A DNA stretch of 64,000 nt, from assembly GCF_023065955.2 (NCBI RefSeq), contig NW_026622808.1, forward strand, positions 48,682,475-48,746,474, read 5' to 3'. Below are positions 23,501 to 35,264 of the stretch, one piece after another. The translations under genes were made by a program, and so were the position numbers. The DNA is from Ursus arctos. Lineage: Eukaryota; Chordata; Mammalia; Carnivora; Ursidae. How positions within the stretch are numbered: the first letter of the stretch is position 1; each line of letters starts with the position of its first letter. The notes below the pieces were generated by a model. That model was not told where the DNA came from. It worked only from the letters and a program-made list of their open reading frames with translations, and searched no databases.

Positions 23501-23984
23501 ATTTTGGTGGAGGGTCTCTTCTAGGTTCAATATAATGAAATTCTAAGTGTTTTCTTTTAATTTTTAACATTTGTAGACTTTTCTTTATTCTTCAGGAATC
23601 AGCTGTGAGCTCTATCATCAGATGGTATTCGGATATCAAATACTGAAAACTAGGGCTAATAATTCAAGACGGTTTCATTTCTTCTCTTCTAGAGAAAAAA
23701 AAAAGTCCAATACAAATTTAGAAGGCAGATGTGTATGGGTTTAAACAATGTATGGGCCAATTTTCTTGACTTAGTGTCCTAACAGTTGACCAACACAGAA
23801 CAAGGCAGTCATCCAGAATATATCACCACTTTATAAAAACATGCTTTTGGCTACCAAAAGAATTGGCAAATGGTACTGGGGAGGGCACACCATCTACTTA
23901 TTTCTAGAGAGAACAGTTCATTGTGCTTGCCATCTTGATAATGAACTCATAATTTACTTTTGATTGATTTATTATTATTCATTT

Positions 23985-24740
23985 ATTTATGTAAACATTT
24001 GAGTGTATTCTATAAGTCAGATACCATATGTATGCTCAATTCTGAAGATAGAGTAGTAAATAAGATACTGGTTTCCCTTGCTGTCATGACTCTAGTAAGG
24101 AGATGACACAAACATCAAGCAAGTAATTCCAGAAATAGTAATTTACAATGGTGATGGAGGCTATAGAGATGATATCGTGAGGGCTACAAAAGCATGTACC
24201 AGGCAGACTTGATCTCTTTTGGGGCAGAAGACTACCTGGAAAAAGTTTCTCTGTCCCATTCAAAGGCCCAAGAGAAGACTGTAGTAGGAGACGAGAGTGA
24301 GAGTGTTATAAAAGATGAGGCCAGAGAAGTGGACCAGCTGATGCAGAGTCCTCTCAACCATGGGCATGAATTTGGGCTTTATTTTAAGCTCAATGGAAAG
24401 CCAATAAAAGGTTTTTAAATACAGGAGTGGCATAATCAACATGCACGTCAGACACATTCCCTCTCACTGCAGAGTAAGGACGGATGGGTGGGAAGTGAAC
24501 ATTTGAAGGCAAGTGAACTAGTTAGGAAAGTATCATCATAGTTCAGTTGAAAGATGATGGCAGTCTAAACAGCGTGTTTGAATGAAGAGGGGAGAATGGG
24601 CAGATGTAAGGCATAGACAGAAAGTCAAATTAATAGGAGGTGATAGGATGTGGGAGGTGGTGGAAAGGGAGAGGGGAAAGACAGTCTTCATTTCTGGCTT
24701 AAGCCATTGGGATTAGGCAACAGTGATGATGAACTATGAA
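23985..24740 (-). mobile_element. L2 element, antisense
   Basis: Starting near 'tgtattctataagtcagata', the + strand runs through 'gaagatagagtagtaaataa', 'atgggcatgaatttgggctt', 'tattttaagctcaatggaaa', 'gccaataaaaggtttttaaa', 'caggagtggcataatcaaca' and 'catttctggcttaagccatt'. These are successive landmarks of the reverse complement of the L2 3' region. The two small opposing open frames here are accidental. Confidence 0.5.
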
Positions 24741-25594
24741 TGTGCAAGTTTTATGAAACACAGAAATCATGTTTTTATTTTTACAATTATCATCAAAGCA
24801 GTCATTTTCACGACCTTTATGTGCTTATAATATATGTTCATTTTCTTGTAATAGAGAGTCCACTTGGTCTCTAACACAACAGTTTATTACTTTGATTACA
24901 GAGAAGAAAGTGAAGCCGTTGTTTCAACCTTCTCTCCGTTCTAAAGAAGGATAAAGAGGATGAGAAGTGGAAGAACAAAAGAAATGACCTTATTCTTTCT
25001 TTCTCTTCTGCCTGGAAATCAGACAAGATAAGCAATGAGGAATTATAATTGATAAAGTAATTGTAGAGATAGGCTGCTGGAGGTGAAAAATGAGACTGCA
25101 ACATGAAGGTTATCTTTCCTTCCAGCCTGAGAAAAATTTTGTCTTCCATTTCCCTTTTCTTGCAGTTCCTGAAAATTCTGCCTTATGTATCCAGATCCAA
25201 ATATAGAACAAAGTATCACTAGTTTTACAGAAAATGATTTAGCCTCTGTTCATTCTCTGTTACTATTAATGATTCTTATTCCCTCCTGAACAATAGCTTG
25301 GCTTTTTTGTTTCTTTGTTTGCTTTTGTTTTGTTTTTTACCTTGTGGATGCTATGGATTTTTAAGAAATAGTTTTTCTGTTCTTAACTTCACTTGATAGT
25401 AGTAAAAGGAAGCTTAGAGTCCAAATAGTGCCTCCCGTGTATCACTGGATGGTTTACATTTCATATTCAAACTTGACATCAGGCTCGCCTTTGTTTACTT
25501 GGTCTTTTCTCTTTATCACGTAAAATGTATTGTTTCTTGCTAATATTGCTTGCCTGTAATTGCTTGATTAGAGTTTAGGTTCTTGGAATCTAAG

Positions 25595-25800
25595 AGAAGT
25601 CTGAATCATAGTCCTTCAACCTTATTAGAGGTGTGACATTAGCTCAAATACTTAACTTCTCTGAAATCCGAGTTTCTACCCATAAGGTAGAGATCACTGA
25701 AATATAGATCTATTAGCACTTTTGTAAGTGTTAAATGAGACACTGAATGTAAAGGCTCAGCCAGGGATTGATACATAGAAGAGCCCCCCCAAAATAGGTA
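25595..25800 (+). repeat. MIR copy
   Basis: 'agaggtgtgacattagctca', 'acttctctgaaatccgagtt', 'tctacccataaggtagagat' and 'gtaagtgttaaatgagacac' follow MIR from the core to the 3' end. Confidence 0.45.
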
Positions 25801-25837
25801 TTAATACAATAGCACCATTATCATCATCATTATATAC

Positions 25838-25912
25838 TATTAATTATATTATTATTATATATTATGTATTATATATATATCTCCTCAGTCATCATCAATA
25901 TTATATATTATT
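25838..25912. repeat. AT-rich low-complexity tract
   Basis: Repeating 'tattattatatatta' and 'tatatatatat' blocks. No other feature. Confidence 0.85.
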
Positions 25913-26306
25913 ATAACTCCTCTCTTATTGTACTTTATCTGCTTTCTCTTCATCATGCTTTTCTTCTTTTAGCTTAAATATATTTTGAAGCAATGCAGGT
26001 ATAGACCAGAGAAATAAGGCAAGTATATACACATCATTTAGGCCCCAAAGGTAAGACTGACAGGCTAAGCATATTGCTGTGTGTCTGGTATAGGGCTCAT
26101 AGGACTGCTTGTAGATTAGAAAATTTCAGGTGAGTCCTAGAAAAAAGAGTAAAATAACACAAATGATTTGCATACACAAATGGGAGAAAGATAGGGTAAC
26201 ATTATTACTTAGCCAGGGGAAAAGGTATATTGCCTTCTTATGAGCATGACTTAAAATAGGAGTTGTCAGCCAACTGATAGGTAGCCCCAATGACCAAAAA
26301 AAAAAA

Positions 26307-26334
26307 GAAGAAGAAGAAGAAGAAGAAGAAGAAA
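26307..26334. repeat. (AAG)n microsatellite
   Basis: About nine pure 'aag' units after an A11 run. The A-run suggests it grew from the tail of an older retroposon. Confidence 0.95.
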
Positions 26335-26729
26335 TTGGGCTTCAGTGCTACAGGAGGCATACAGATCAGAGAGAAGGTGCTGTGGCAATGATCCTTTCAT
26401 CCATGCCTCCATTTTCATTAGCCAATTGAAATGAAACAAGAAAAAACATCAGGGTTGGGAAATCACAAACCAAAATGTTATTTCAAGAATATGATTTAAA
26501 TGGTGTACATGTAAGCCACTTTAATTTGCATTGGATTGAAACTTGGCATGTTTCTTAGTCCAGATGTAATTTATTTAAATTTCTTTAGTTGTTTTTCAAT
26601 TTAGAAATATGCATAGACACAAAATGTTGCATGTCTCGAATTTTTTTCCTGCATATTTGTGAATTAAAATTAGCCAAATTATTATTAAGTGGACTGGTCT
26701 TAAGCTGAAGTAAGATGGCTTTTATTTCT

Positions 26730-26911
26730 TTTTTTAAAAAAAGATTTTATTGAAAGAGAATGGGGGAGCATGAATTGGGGGAGGGGCAGAGGGAGCCGGA
26801 GAAGCAGACTCCCTGCTGAGCATGGAGTGCCATGGGGCTCAATCCCAGGACCCAGATCATGACCTGAACCGAAGTTAGACTCTTAACTGACTGACCCACC
26901 CAGGTGCCCCT
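26730..26911 (-). mobile_element. Can-SINE, antisense, with 16-bp target duplication
   Basis: The + strand shows the complement of the tail (aaagattttattgaaagaga) and ends in the complement of the head (cacccaggtgcccc). A perfect 16-bp duplication, gatggcttttatttct, flanks it (26714-26729 and 26912-26927), which indicates a fairly recent insertion. Confidence 0.97.
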
Positions 26912-27889
26912 GATGGCTTTTATTTCTAATGCCAGGAAATGAGAAGTGTGGTAATCAGGAACACGAGGGATTTTCTTGTGGTACTTTATGCCTGGATGGG
27001 GGAGTTAGCCCCTTCAATGGGTTTCCCAGGTAACTTAATAACACAAAGTATCTGTGAGTTTTTTATTATTTTTTTAAAGACTTTTATGATCATTTGGAGA
27101 GGCAGGGAAGAGTCACACTCCATAGGATACAGTTTTCCACCAAGAAATTCACTTTGGGCATTTGTTCTTAGTCCTTCTCTTCCCGAGACACTAATATATT
27201 TCTGTCTCAGTCTCTCTGCCCACCACCATTTTCTTTTCCCCTCCTAGTTTTCTCCTTGTTACATCCTCTATCTCTATCTCACTTTTTATTATGCAGGATG
27301 ATTTGCTAAATATTCTTGGCTATTTAAAGATTCTGAGTGTTTTGGCTTTTACCCCTAGTTATTTTCATTGGGCTTTTCTTAGGAATAGAAGTGGGTTTCT
27401 CCATGGGACAGAGTTCTAATGAATAGACTTTTCTCTTTCTTACATAAACAAATGTGCATATACACAGATACTGTGTTTGAAATGTGTATCTTTAGGAATT
27501 TGGCTTGAATCATGGTTCGAACGCCCAACTGCTTAGGTATCTTGAAGTAATGAAACTGGATGGGCTAACACAATAGTGCTGTAATCCTTCACCTTTTGAA
27601 ATATTGTGCCTGCATGACAACATGGCTGAGTGGGACATAGCCGTAAGCCACATGAGTGATCAGTCTATAACCTCCGGCTTATAAGAATCCTAAGGGATTC
27701 CAGCAGCAATAATCAATGCTTTGGGTTTATTGTTGCTCTGATTTAAAAAACCTCCAATGGATTTCTATTACAAGGGGCTCTGAAAAAGCAGGAACTTAGT
27801 TTGATGTGCATACTGCTGTCTCCTCAGAGCTTAGGGCGGTGTATTGAATTTTTTATTCAATTAATACATGGATAATGCAATTTAAAGTC

Positions 27890-28300
27890 CTCATCAGTCA
27901 GCGTAGACTAGGTTATGCTGCAACAACAAATAGCTCCCACTTCTCAACGGTTTGAAGAATAAAATTTTTCTTATTCACTGTGTATATCCATTATGGGTTG
28001 GTAGGGGGAAGGGGGGGCCTGTGCTCTTTGTGCTCATTCAAGGATCGAGGCTGATAGTGCTACTAGTCCCTGTTCTGGAGACAAAGGAGGGTGTTTCTTC
28101 AACAAGTAAATGCTCCAGCCTCAGAAAGACACCATCAATTCTGTGGATATTTCATTGGCCAGTACTTTATGGTCCACTCAACCATAAAGGAATCAGGAGA
28201 CACAGTCCTACTATGGCCAGATGGTGGAAAGGCCACCTTCTTTCAAAGGTGTGATAGTAGTTTGCTGTCACAAAATAGTTGGGAGAAGAGACTACATCAC
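27890..28300 (+). repeat. LTR-like old repeat
   Basis: 'gactaggttatgctgcaaca', 'cactgtgtatatccattatg', 'gggttggtagggggaagggg' and 'tttcattggccagtacttta' give an ordered set shared with the antisense copy at 15830-16100. This looks like a MaLR/ERVL-type LTR. The family name is uncertain. Overlapping open frames of about 100 codons are chance. Confidence 0.45.
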
Positions 28301-28881
28301 CTTAAATGCCAATATTTCTTGATGCTTGTATTATTTAGGACAAATGGTCATTGGCTGCAGTACAATGGATTACAAGGTATTTGGAAGAAAAACATGGAAC
28401 TATGTTGATATTCTGGTTCCATCACATACATATATAGAAAGTCATGTAAGCCTGAGAGAGCGAGTCTTTCTTCTGGTCTTTAAAAAAAAAAAAAACAATG
28501 CTTATCTGAGTGCCTTGAACATAATCCTTTAGTACGTCTTTCAAGTTTATTAAATTGAATTAATTTGTAGATAAGTAACTATATTTGGCTTTAATTTAAT
28601 CCTTAGAAAGGAAGAACATAATGGTTAGTTTTTCCAAAATGGTAGCCCTTATTAGTAACGTCCTTTTAATTTGAATGCATTAGGATAGCAAAACCAAAAC
28701 CAAAAAAAAAAAAAATCACAGGGCAAAGACTATCTTTCACACTTCTATATTTCAAAAGCCTGGAATGTACTCAATATATACCTATTGAATGAACAAATAA
28801 TACTTTTTTGAGACTATCTTAATAGTAAAGAAATGAGAAAATGTAAGGGTTAATTTTGAGTGGTGGTTTTAACCATGAATT

Positions 28882-29097
28882 TTTTTTCATAATAATAGTT
28901 TTATTATATTGTTATTCACCTTACAGTACATCCCTGGTTTTTGATGTAAAGTTCGATGATTCATTAGTTGTGTATAACACCCAGTGCACCATGCAATACG
29001 TGCCCTCCTTACTACCCATCACCAGCCTATCCCATTCCCCCACCCCCTTCCCTCTGAAGCCCACAGTTTGTTTTTCAGAGTCCATAGTCTCTCACGC
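28882..29097 (-). mobile_element. L1 3' end, 5'-truncated, antisense
   Basis: A short T-run opens it on the + strand, followed by 'gtacatccctggtttttgat', 'aacacccagtgcaccatgca', 'acccatcaccagcctatccc' and 'cagagtccatagtctctcac'. This is the carnivore L1 3' UTR in reverse. A perfect 13-bp duplication, ttaaccatgaatt, flanks it (28869-28881 and 29098-29110). Confidence 0.93.
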
Positions 29098-29113
29098 TTA
29101 ACCATGAATTATT

Positions 29114-29297
29114 TTTTTAAGATTTTATTTATTTCTTTGAGAGAGAGGGAGTGTGTGTGTATGTGTGTGAGAGAGAGAGAGAGCATGAGCAGGGGGAGGT
29201 GCAGAGGGAGAGGGAGAAGCAGACTCCCTGCTGAGCATGGGATCATGACCTGAGCCAAAGGCAGATGCTTAACCTACTGAGCCACCCAGTCAGCTGC
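29114..29297 (-). mobile_element. Can-SINE, antisense, nested in the L1 target duplication
   Basis: The complement of the SINE tail (aagattttatttatttcttt) is followed by 'gagagagagagagcatgagc', 'agcagactccctgctgagca' and 'ctgagccacccag'. It is flanked by accatgaattatt (29101-29113) and accatgaagtatt (29298-29310). It therefore landed in the right-hand target duplication of the L1 at 28882-29097. Confidence 0.93.
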
Positions 29298-29324
29298 ACC
29301 ATGAAGTATTTTATATGAGCGTCT

Positions 29325-29570
29325 AAGACATGGGCTCTCGCACCAGATCATTGGAGTTGGAAACCTGCTCTATCACTTACAAGCTATATTACCCTGAGCA
29401 AATTTCTTAATCTCCCTGTTCCCCCGGGGTTCCTCATCCATGAAATGGAGATAAGAATAATAATATTTATCTTATAGGGTTAGTAAAAAGGATTAAATTA
29501 TACCTTATAAGCAACATACCACAGAGTAGTGCTACTTATGACAAAGGTTTAATAAATGTTAGCTGCCGCA
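29325..29570 (+). repeat. MIR SINE, near full length
   Basis: 'gacatgggctctcgcaccag', 'ctatcacttacaagctatat', 'cctcatccatgaaatggaga', 'tcttatagggttagtaaaaa' and 'gtttaataaatgttagct' follow MIR from head to tail. Confidence 0.65.
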
Positions 29571-29825
29571 CTGCTCTTATTTGTGTCTTGATACTGCACG
29601 GTCGGTGTACGATTTCTGCATGTATCACCAACACAACAGTGATGAACCACAGAAAGCAAACATGCACCACTAACTATAACTTTGGTGTTGTTATGTGTGT
29701 GATGTGTGGTGTGAAAGACCAGTGGGGAAGACTGACACAGCTGCAGGGGCTCTCACTCTTTCACTCCGCGTAACGTGATACAGGTGGTGGTTTCCAAAGT
29801 CGCACAGTGGCATCAACCGTTCTTT

Positions 29826-29967
29826 ATTTTTTTTAAGATTTATTTATTTGAGGGGGGAGAGGGAGTGTGGAGTCCGACGTGGGGCTCAATCCCACCACCC
29901 ATGAAATCGTGACCTGAGCCTACCCCAAGAGCCAGAGGCTCAACCCACTGAGACACCCAGGCGCCCC
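29826..29967 (-). mobile_element. Can-SINE, antisense, internally shortened
   Basis: The complement of the tail, 'taagatttatttatttgagg', the body 'gtggggctcaatcccaccac' and the complement of the head, 'gagacacccaggcgcccc', are present. The element is about 50 bp shorter than its relatives because the CT-rich region is reduced. No clear target duplication. Confidence 0.85.
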
Positions 29968-30899
29968 GCTGACTCTTCTTTGTAACGCCTGTGCAAGGCA
30001 GGGGTATCCTGAGGCATTTCAAAAGGTTTGTGAGGAGGGAAAATCATGAGAACCACCTTGATTTTGAAAAAAACATGAAAGACTAGAGCTATGACAGTGG
30101 AGATCGCATCGATCTTGTTCTCTGCCTTGTCCTTAAGCATCTAACACATAGTAGGTGTTTATAAGCAATTCGTGAAACAACTGAATGAGTATTTCCGAGA
30201 ATCAGTGCTCATGCCACCTGTAAGCGAAAACTAGGTCACCTTACGTGCATCATTAATGTTTAGATACAATCACACTCTAGTTCCAAAGAAAAGAGTGTCC
30301 GAACCATAGTACTAGAAACAAAATGTTCAGTTTCTGAGTGTTTCCTCTCACCACCCCAGCATGTTATTGGAGGGAGAGGAAGATTTTTAAAAAGCACTTT
30401 GAGCATATTTCTTTGTCAAAACCCAGTCTTCGATACTGAAAATGACATGTTTCTATTTATTAAACATGTTCAAAACCTCAGAAGGTTTTTATTGGGCTTA
30501 TGCATATAAGCATCTATATTGTATTCCAAGTATGCCATATTCCCAGATTTAGCTGCCAAAACAATCGACAGACTTAAATTTGTATAAACCTAACGATATT
30601 TTTGGTTAACGTACTGGTTCAAAGAACATAAAGAGGTAAGAAATGGCCTGTAGTTCACTTTTGCATTTACTGTTAGAAGTCTAACACCCATTAACACTAT
30701 CAGTATTTTGCAGAATGCTTTTTCTTTTGTTTCTCCTTCCCTCTTTACTCTTGGCAAATGAACGGTGTCAGTGAAAGCTCTAACATAACATACCAGGCAA
30801 TATAGTGTTAAAGTGCTGCTTGAGTTGCTCAAGAGTTAGTGGGCAGGCATTACAATTCACTGTAGCTGTAATAGAGGGTAATGTCACTTTAAGACATGT

Positions 30900-31357
30900 G
30901 ATACTTTACAGAGGAGGGATGTATTGAAACAGACTACTGCTACTTACAGCACCGTATAGCAGCCCTGCTCCTACATTTTGCTGCCTTACTCTGCCCCGAA
31001 TGCACGGGACTGGGGATGGTCCGTCATTAACTGTAAACTGATTCTCATCAGGATCACTTCAAAGGTCTCATCAGGCAGAGGTGACGCCAGGAGATGATTT
31101 AAAGGTGAAAATGACAAGGTTTCCACCCCTCAAACCTTGGCTCCTTTTCTGACAATACAGTCTGAATGAACCCGATGTCTTCTTTACTGTGGAAATAGCA
31201 TTGGAAGAGAAAAACATATTTTTTAATCCTGATAAAGAAGATTATTGGGAAGCTCTTTAAAAAAAAATCTCCAATTGTGCACAGATGGATTTTAGAAAGT
31301 GTTAGAGCTTTCCAATGAACACTAATAGAGTACTCTGCTCTTGGCTGGATTTTTCAG
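30900..31357 (+). other. TAFA1: Putative TAFA1 exon 1 (5' UTR)
   Basis: The supporting signal is a strong splice donor, 'tttttcag|gtaagaag', with the last exon base at 31357 and the GT at 31358-31359. It lies 1.95 kb upstream of the coding exon's acceptor on the same strand. From memory, the human gene has a non-coding first exon a short distance upstream of the exon with the start codon, so this donor is the best candidate. The sequence is repeat-free. It has no open frame of note and no CpG island. The 5' limit (transcription start) cannot be read from the sequence and 30900 is only a placeholder. Another upstream exon, or a start site nearer 33.3 kb, is possible. Confidence 0.4.
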
Positions 31358-33304
31358 GTAAGAAGCCTCTTTAAGGATTTAAGATTCAGAAAGCAGATTT
31401 GTAACCTATTCAGTCATATCTAGAGAACTATATAAGGCTGGATGCATTATTTGGTGGAAAATACCTATTAACATAGAGACAACCTCTTGGTAAGAGAGTG
31501 AGCAATGAGAATGATATGCAGGAACCTTGGAAGTGATGCTGAGAATTAAAGAAAGTTTAAAAAAGGAAAAAGAAGGAAAATACTGCAAATGTGAAGTCAC
31601 AGTAATCTTTTTAAGTGCTAAAAGCTATGGGGGTGAAGAAATGAGCAAGAGAAAGCAGAGCCACTGAAAAACTGTTAAGTTTTGGTTGTGGTAGGCTTTT
31701 TTAAAGTTTAGACGAATTTCTAGTGCATTTTAACTGAAATTCACAAGTAGTCAATGCATGCCACAGTCACCTCTATTTTATCTTTCTATAATTTGTAGGG
31801 TATTTTGAAAAGGCCCCTAAACGCATTCATTTCAAGATTCACAGAAGGGGTGTTGCTATTCATCTCTACTGAAGAGAATGCATCTATGTTATACTGATAG
31901 TTCTGAAGACAATGAGGCTAGATCTGTTGTGTACCAAAGTAAACAGTGGGCAGTGAAACTAATTATAAAGTGAATGGTCCATCTGAATCACAGAGTGAGG
32001 CATGAAAGGCACCATGCTGTTGCAAATAATGTTTTCCTACTTTGCACTTAATTATGGTTGTCACCATTTGTCTATTATAGTCCTAAACCCCTCTTAAAGA
32101 CTGCATCTCTCTCCTAAAGCCCATAAATTATCTTGTATTATGTCTGTATACACACACACACACACATATATAATGTATATTTCTGCTTTCTGAATATCAC
32201 AGTTTTTGAAAGAGGGCCAATTTCCATGAATAAAGAAACCACGCTGGAAGGTCACTAGCAGATTTAAATGTACAGTTGAAATACTTGTATAATTTGACAG
32301 CGGAAAATTTTTTTAAAGGAACAATCTGGGTTCCAAAGCTCTCTCTAAGAGAAAAGAATATACTTAACTGGGTTCCTGTATAGAAAATGCTTCCGTATCA
32401 CTGGCTGAGTAAGGACGATGCTTCAAGTTTGATTAATTTGGCAATATGAAATGCAGCATAAGGTGTTGTTTGAGAAATCGGACAATATGTAGCGCAGTTG
32501 AGCCTCTGTTGCTCCTAAGATCCTTATAGGTGCAGATAAGACTGTCAAAGTTTCAGCGCCTGAGGAAAGGTATCCGTTCATCCATAAATACATACACCAC
32601 CTGCGTATGCACATTCATCACCACTACACAACAAATGCCACAATGGGATCTTAGGAGGCAAAGCAATATTGTAAATTATGGCTCGCTCTAGGATAGAAGC
32701 ATAGATCTTGCATCTGAAACTCATTCTGGCTGAAGACAATTCCGTCTGATTTTAAGTCCAGCCAAAAAAGACCGGTGCTATCAGGAGATTACAACATGCC
32801 TCTGAGAGATGATTACTTAGTTTAGAAGACAGCAGAATGATTAAAAATTCATGACTGTAGAATTAAAAAAAAAAAAAAAAAGAATCCACTCTTCCCTTTC
32901 AGGCTTATGTCAGACTTACAATGAAGTTAGAACGAACAGGAGTATGCAGCTTTTCAATGCCTGAAATAACTATAGTTTAAAGATCATTGTGTAAAACAGG
33001 ATGTATAGTCAGGATACTGTGTTTCAAACTGCCTAACTGATAGTCAAGAACTTTAATTTATTTATGTGTTTTGGCAGTCCTTGGAGTTTGGCTTTGCAGA
33101 ATTTCACAAGGAATTCATGATCTCCTGGAGAAGGCTTTCCCTCAGTCCCACTTCATGGCATGACCTCTGCTGGGTTATTAATCGCAGCCAGCAAAGTAGC
33201 AAAGGGGACATGACGTCTGAGACCCTCCTTCTCTCATCAGTGGGACTGACTGAGCTGGGGGCTTGAAGCTGGGGGTAATCCTTGCTGTCTCATGTTCTCT
33301 TTAG
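31358..33304 (+). other. TAFA1: TAFA1 intron 1 (putative)
   Basis: Bounded by GTAAGA at 31358 and by the acceptor AG at 33303-33304. No transposon is recognised inside. It holds a (CA)9-type run at about 32149-32166 and an A-run at about 32864-32881. Its status as an intron depends on the exon 1 call. Confidence 0.4.
33279..33304 (+). other. TAFA1: Splice acceptor of the TAFA1 coding exon
   Basis: The pyrimidine-rich run 'ccttgctgtctcatgttctc' ends in 'tttag', immediately before AGAATGG. It places only three untranslated bases (AGA) between the splice site and the start codon. Confidence 0.8.
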
Positions 33305-33475
<171 letters not shown>

Positions 33476-34085
33476 TGAACAGATGGTTGAATGTAAGTGA
33501 CGGAAAGTGCTATAGAGTGTGGGCAGCTTGCCTCTGAATTCCAAGACACATACTGTTGAATGGATGCTTTGGGGAAAGGTGAGGGGGATACTAAAACGCC
33601 TTAGAGGTATTGCTATGAATTTCTCAGGGAAAAAACGGTTTTCTCTAAGAGTCTCCCTCCCCCCTTCCTCACACCTTAAAGAAGTGAAGTCATTGGTTTT
33701 TGGATACTTTGGCCAATAGCAAAATACTCTGCTGAAGGTGGGATAACTTGCCAGACTTGTTTTTTTATTGAGGCAAAATAGGATCTTTGCAACCAAAAAA
33801 ATAATGTGTATGTATATCCCTGGGATATCTTATCTAGTGTAGATACTATAATCTCGGTGTGTACGGGGCTAAGAATTTTGTGGGGATGTCAGTGCCAAAA
33901 TTAACTTTGGAAGTAGTTTGTTAATGAAAAAGAAATTTAAAAGTAACTTACTATTTCTCGTCTGGTTTAATTTGTCTCCTTTCCTTTCTCCCTTCCTTCA
34001 CTTTCTGTTCTTCCAGTTTGTTCGGTGGTATTTCTCTCTCTCTCTCTTTCTTGGCACTTTCAGGAACAAGTTCCCTTTAGACTTA

Positions 34086-34097
34086 CCCCCCCCCCCC
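34086..34097. repeat. Poly-C tract
   Basis: Twelve consecutive C at the upstream edge of the GC-rich region. A CT run lies at about 34032-34050. Confidence 0.95.
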
Positions 34098-34319
34098 AAT
34101 TGAATTTTGATTTCCGGACGCATTTTGCTTTCTTCGTCTTTTTGTTTAAAGTATTACCCTTCCGTGGCCTCACTCTTCAGTCTGGATTTTTTCTCCTGCT
34201 TTGCCTTTCTAATTACTGTCCCCCAGCTCGATTGTCCTTACCCTCACCAGTTCTCTGAAAAGATTCCCTTCCATATTCTGTTTAGTTTCAGCCTTTGCAT
34301 ATTCGTTTACTCTACCCTC

Positions 34320-35010
34320 CACCTGCGCCCCCTCCCCCATCGCCAAGTCCGGGCTCTGGGGAGTAGTTGCGCGGCCAAGCTCCCGATCTTCAGTTCGGAA
34401 GTGCTCCCAGCCCTCCATCCCCTCTCCAAATTCCTTCCTGGCCTCCTCCCATACGTTCGGCTGGCTCCAGCCGCGCGGTCCAGCGTCCACGCCTTTGCCT
34501 TTTCCTGGCTCCGCAATCGGTCTGGGCACCAATCCTGGCTGGTCTGCACAATCGTCCAGCAACACCTCCCGGGGCGTTGCGTGCTGCCTCCCCAGGCTCT
34601 GCTTCCAGGCTGCGGACCGGACGGAAAGAGCGAGGGTGCAGCCCGGGGTCCTCCCGCGCGCACGCACCAGGCTGCGGGGGAGCGCGCGAGCGGGTTCGCT
34701 GCAGGAGCCCGGGCCACCCTCCATCCCAGGCGTGGGCTGGGGGGGGGGGTGTCAGAGGGGGTGGGGGCGGGAGGAGGGGGCGGGAGGAGGGGTCGGGCGG
34801 CCTCAGCCCCGGGCTGCGTCAGGGCCCCAGCCACCCTCACGCCCCACGCCCTGGGTCCTGGAGGGAAGGCGAGGGGGCGCTGGTGCCCCTGCAGGTGGGC
34901 ATGGAAACCGCTCTGCAGCCCCTGCTGCGCGCTTTGTATTTCTGCCTCGTGGGTCCTCAGCCCCGAGAGGGTACCGCCAGACTCCGAGGCTTCGGTGCCC
35001 AGGTGGAGGG
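34320..35010. promoter_or_regulatory. CpG island inside TAFA1 intron 2
   Basis: About 700 bp of GC-rich sequence with more than 50 CpG dinucleotides by hand count, against a CpG-poor background on both sides. Dense clusters lie near 34640-34700 (gcgcgcgagcgggttcgc) and 34440-34500. Several GGGCGG/GGGGCG boxes at 34760-34800 could bind Sp1-type factors. It starts about 0.9 kb downstream of the first coding exon. It may be an alternative promoter, a promoter for an antisense or intronic RNA, or an enhancer. A possible donor, CAG|GTGGGC, lies near 34892-34900. Open frames of 170-340 codons on both strands here come from the GC content, which makes stop codons rare. Confidence 0.75.
34739..34800 (+). 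repeat. G-rich minisatellite and quadruplex-prone tract
   Basis: A G11 run is followed by further G-runs and a 13-bp tandem unit, gggggcgggagga, at 34763-34775 and 34776-34788, with a degraded third copy to 34800. More than four runs of three or more G with short spacers satisfy the usual G-quadruplex pattern on the + strand, which is the non-template strand for TAFA1. Confidence 0.85.
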
Positions 35011-35264
35011 AGAACAAACGTGGGTTTTGGAATCTCCGATTTACCTCCAATCAGTTAATTACCAATCTGTTCAGGGAAAAATGTCTGATTTGTTACAGTC
35101 ATACAAATAACGCGGGAATCTGCATTCATTGTAATACTTAACAGAAAGAATTCGTAACAAAAATAACTATTGTGAACGTTTCAGGCGCACTCTCACGTTG
35201 TCTTAATCCGTATACAAGTAGGTGTAATCGCCCCTACTCCCCCCACCCCCCGCACCACGTGCAC

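Noticed and set aside
34307..35050. A 247-codon antisense open frame
   Set aside because: Same GC-driven cause. There is no start context, splice partner or recognisable protein.
34107..35141. A 344-codon open frame on the + strand over the CpG island
   Set aside because: Other long frames (170-250 codons) overlap it on both strands. Stop codons are rare because of the GC content. The predicted protein is low-complexity Pro/Gly/Arg/Ala with no domain.
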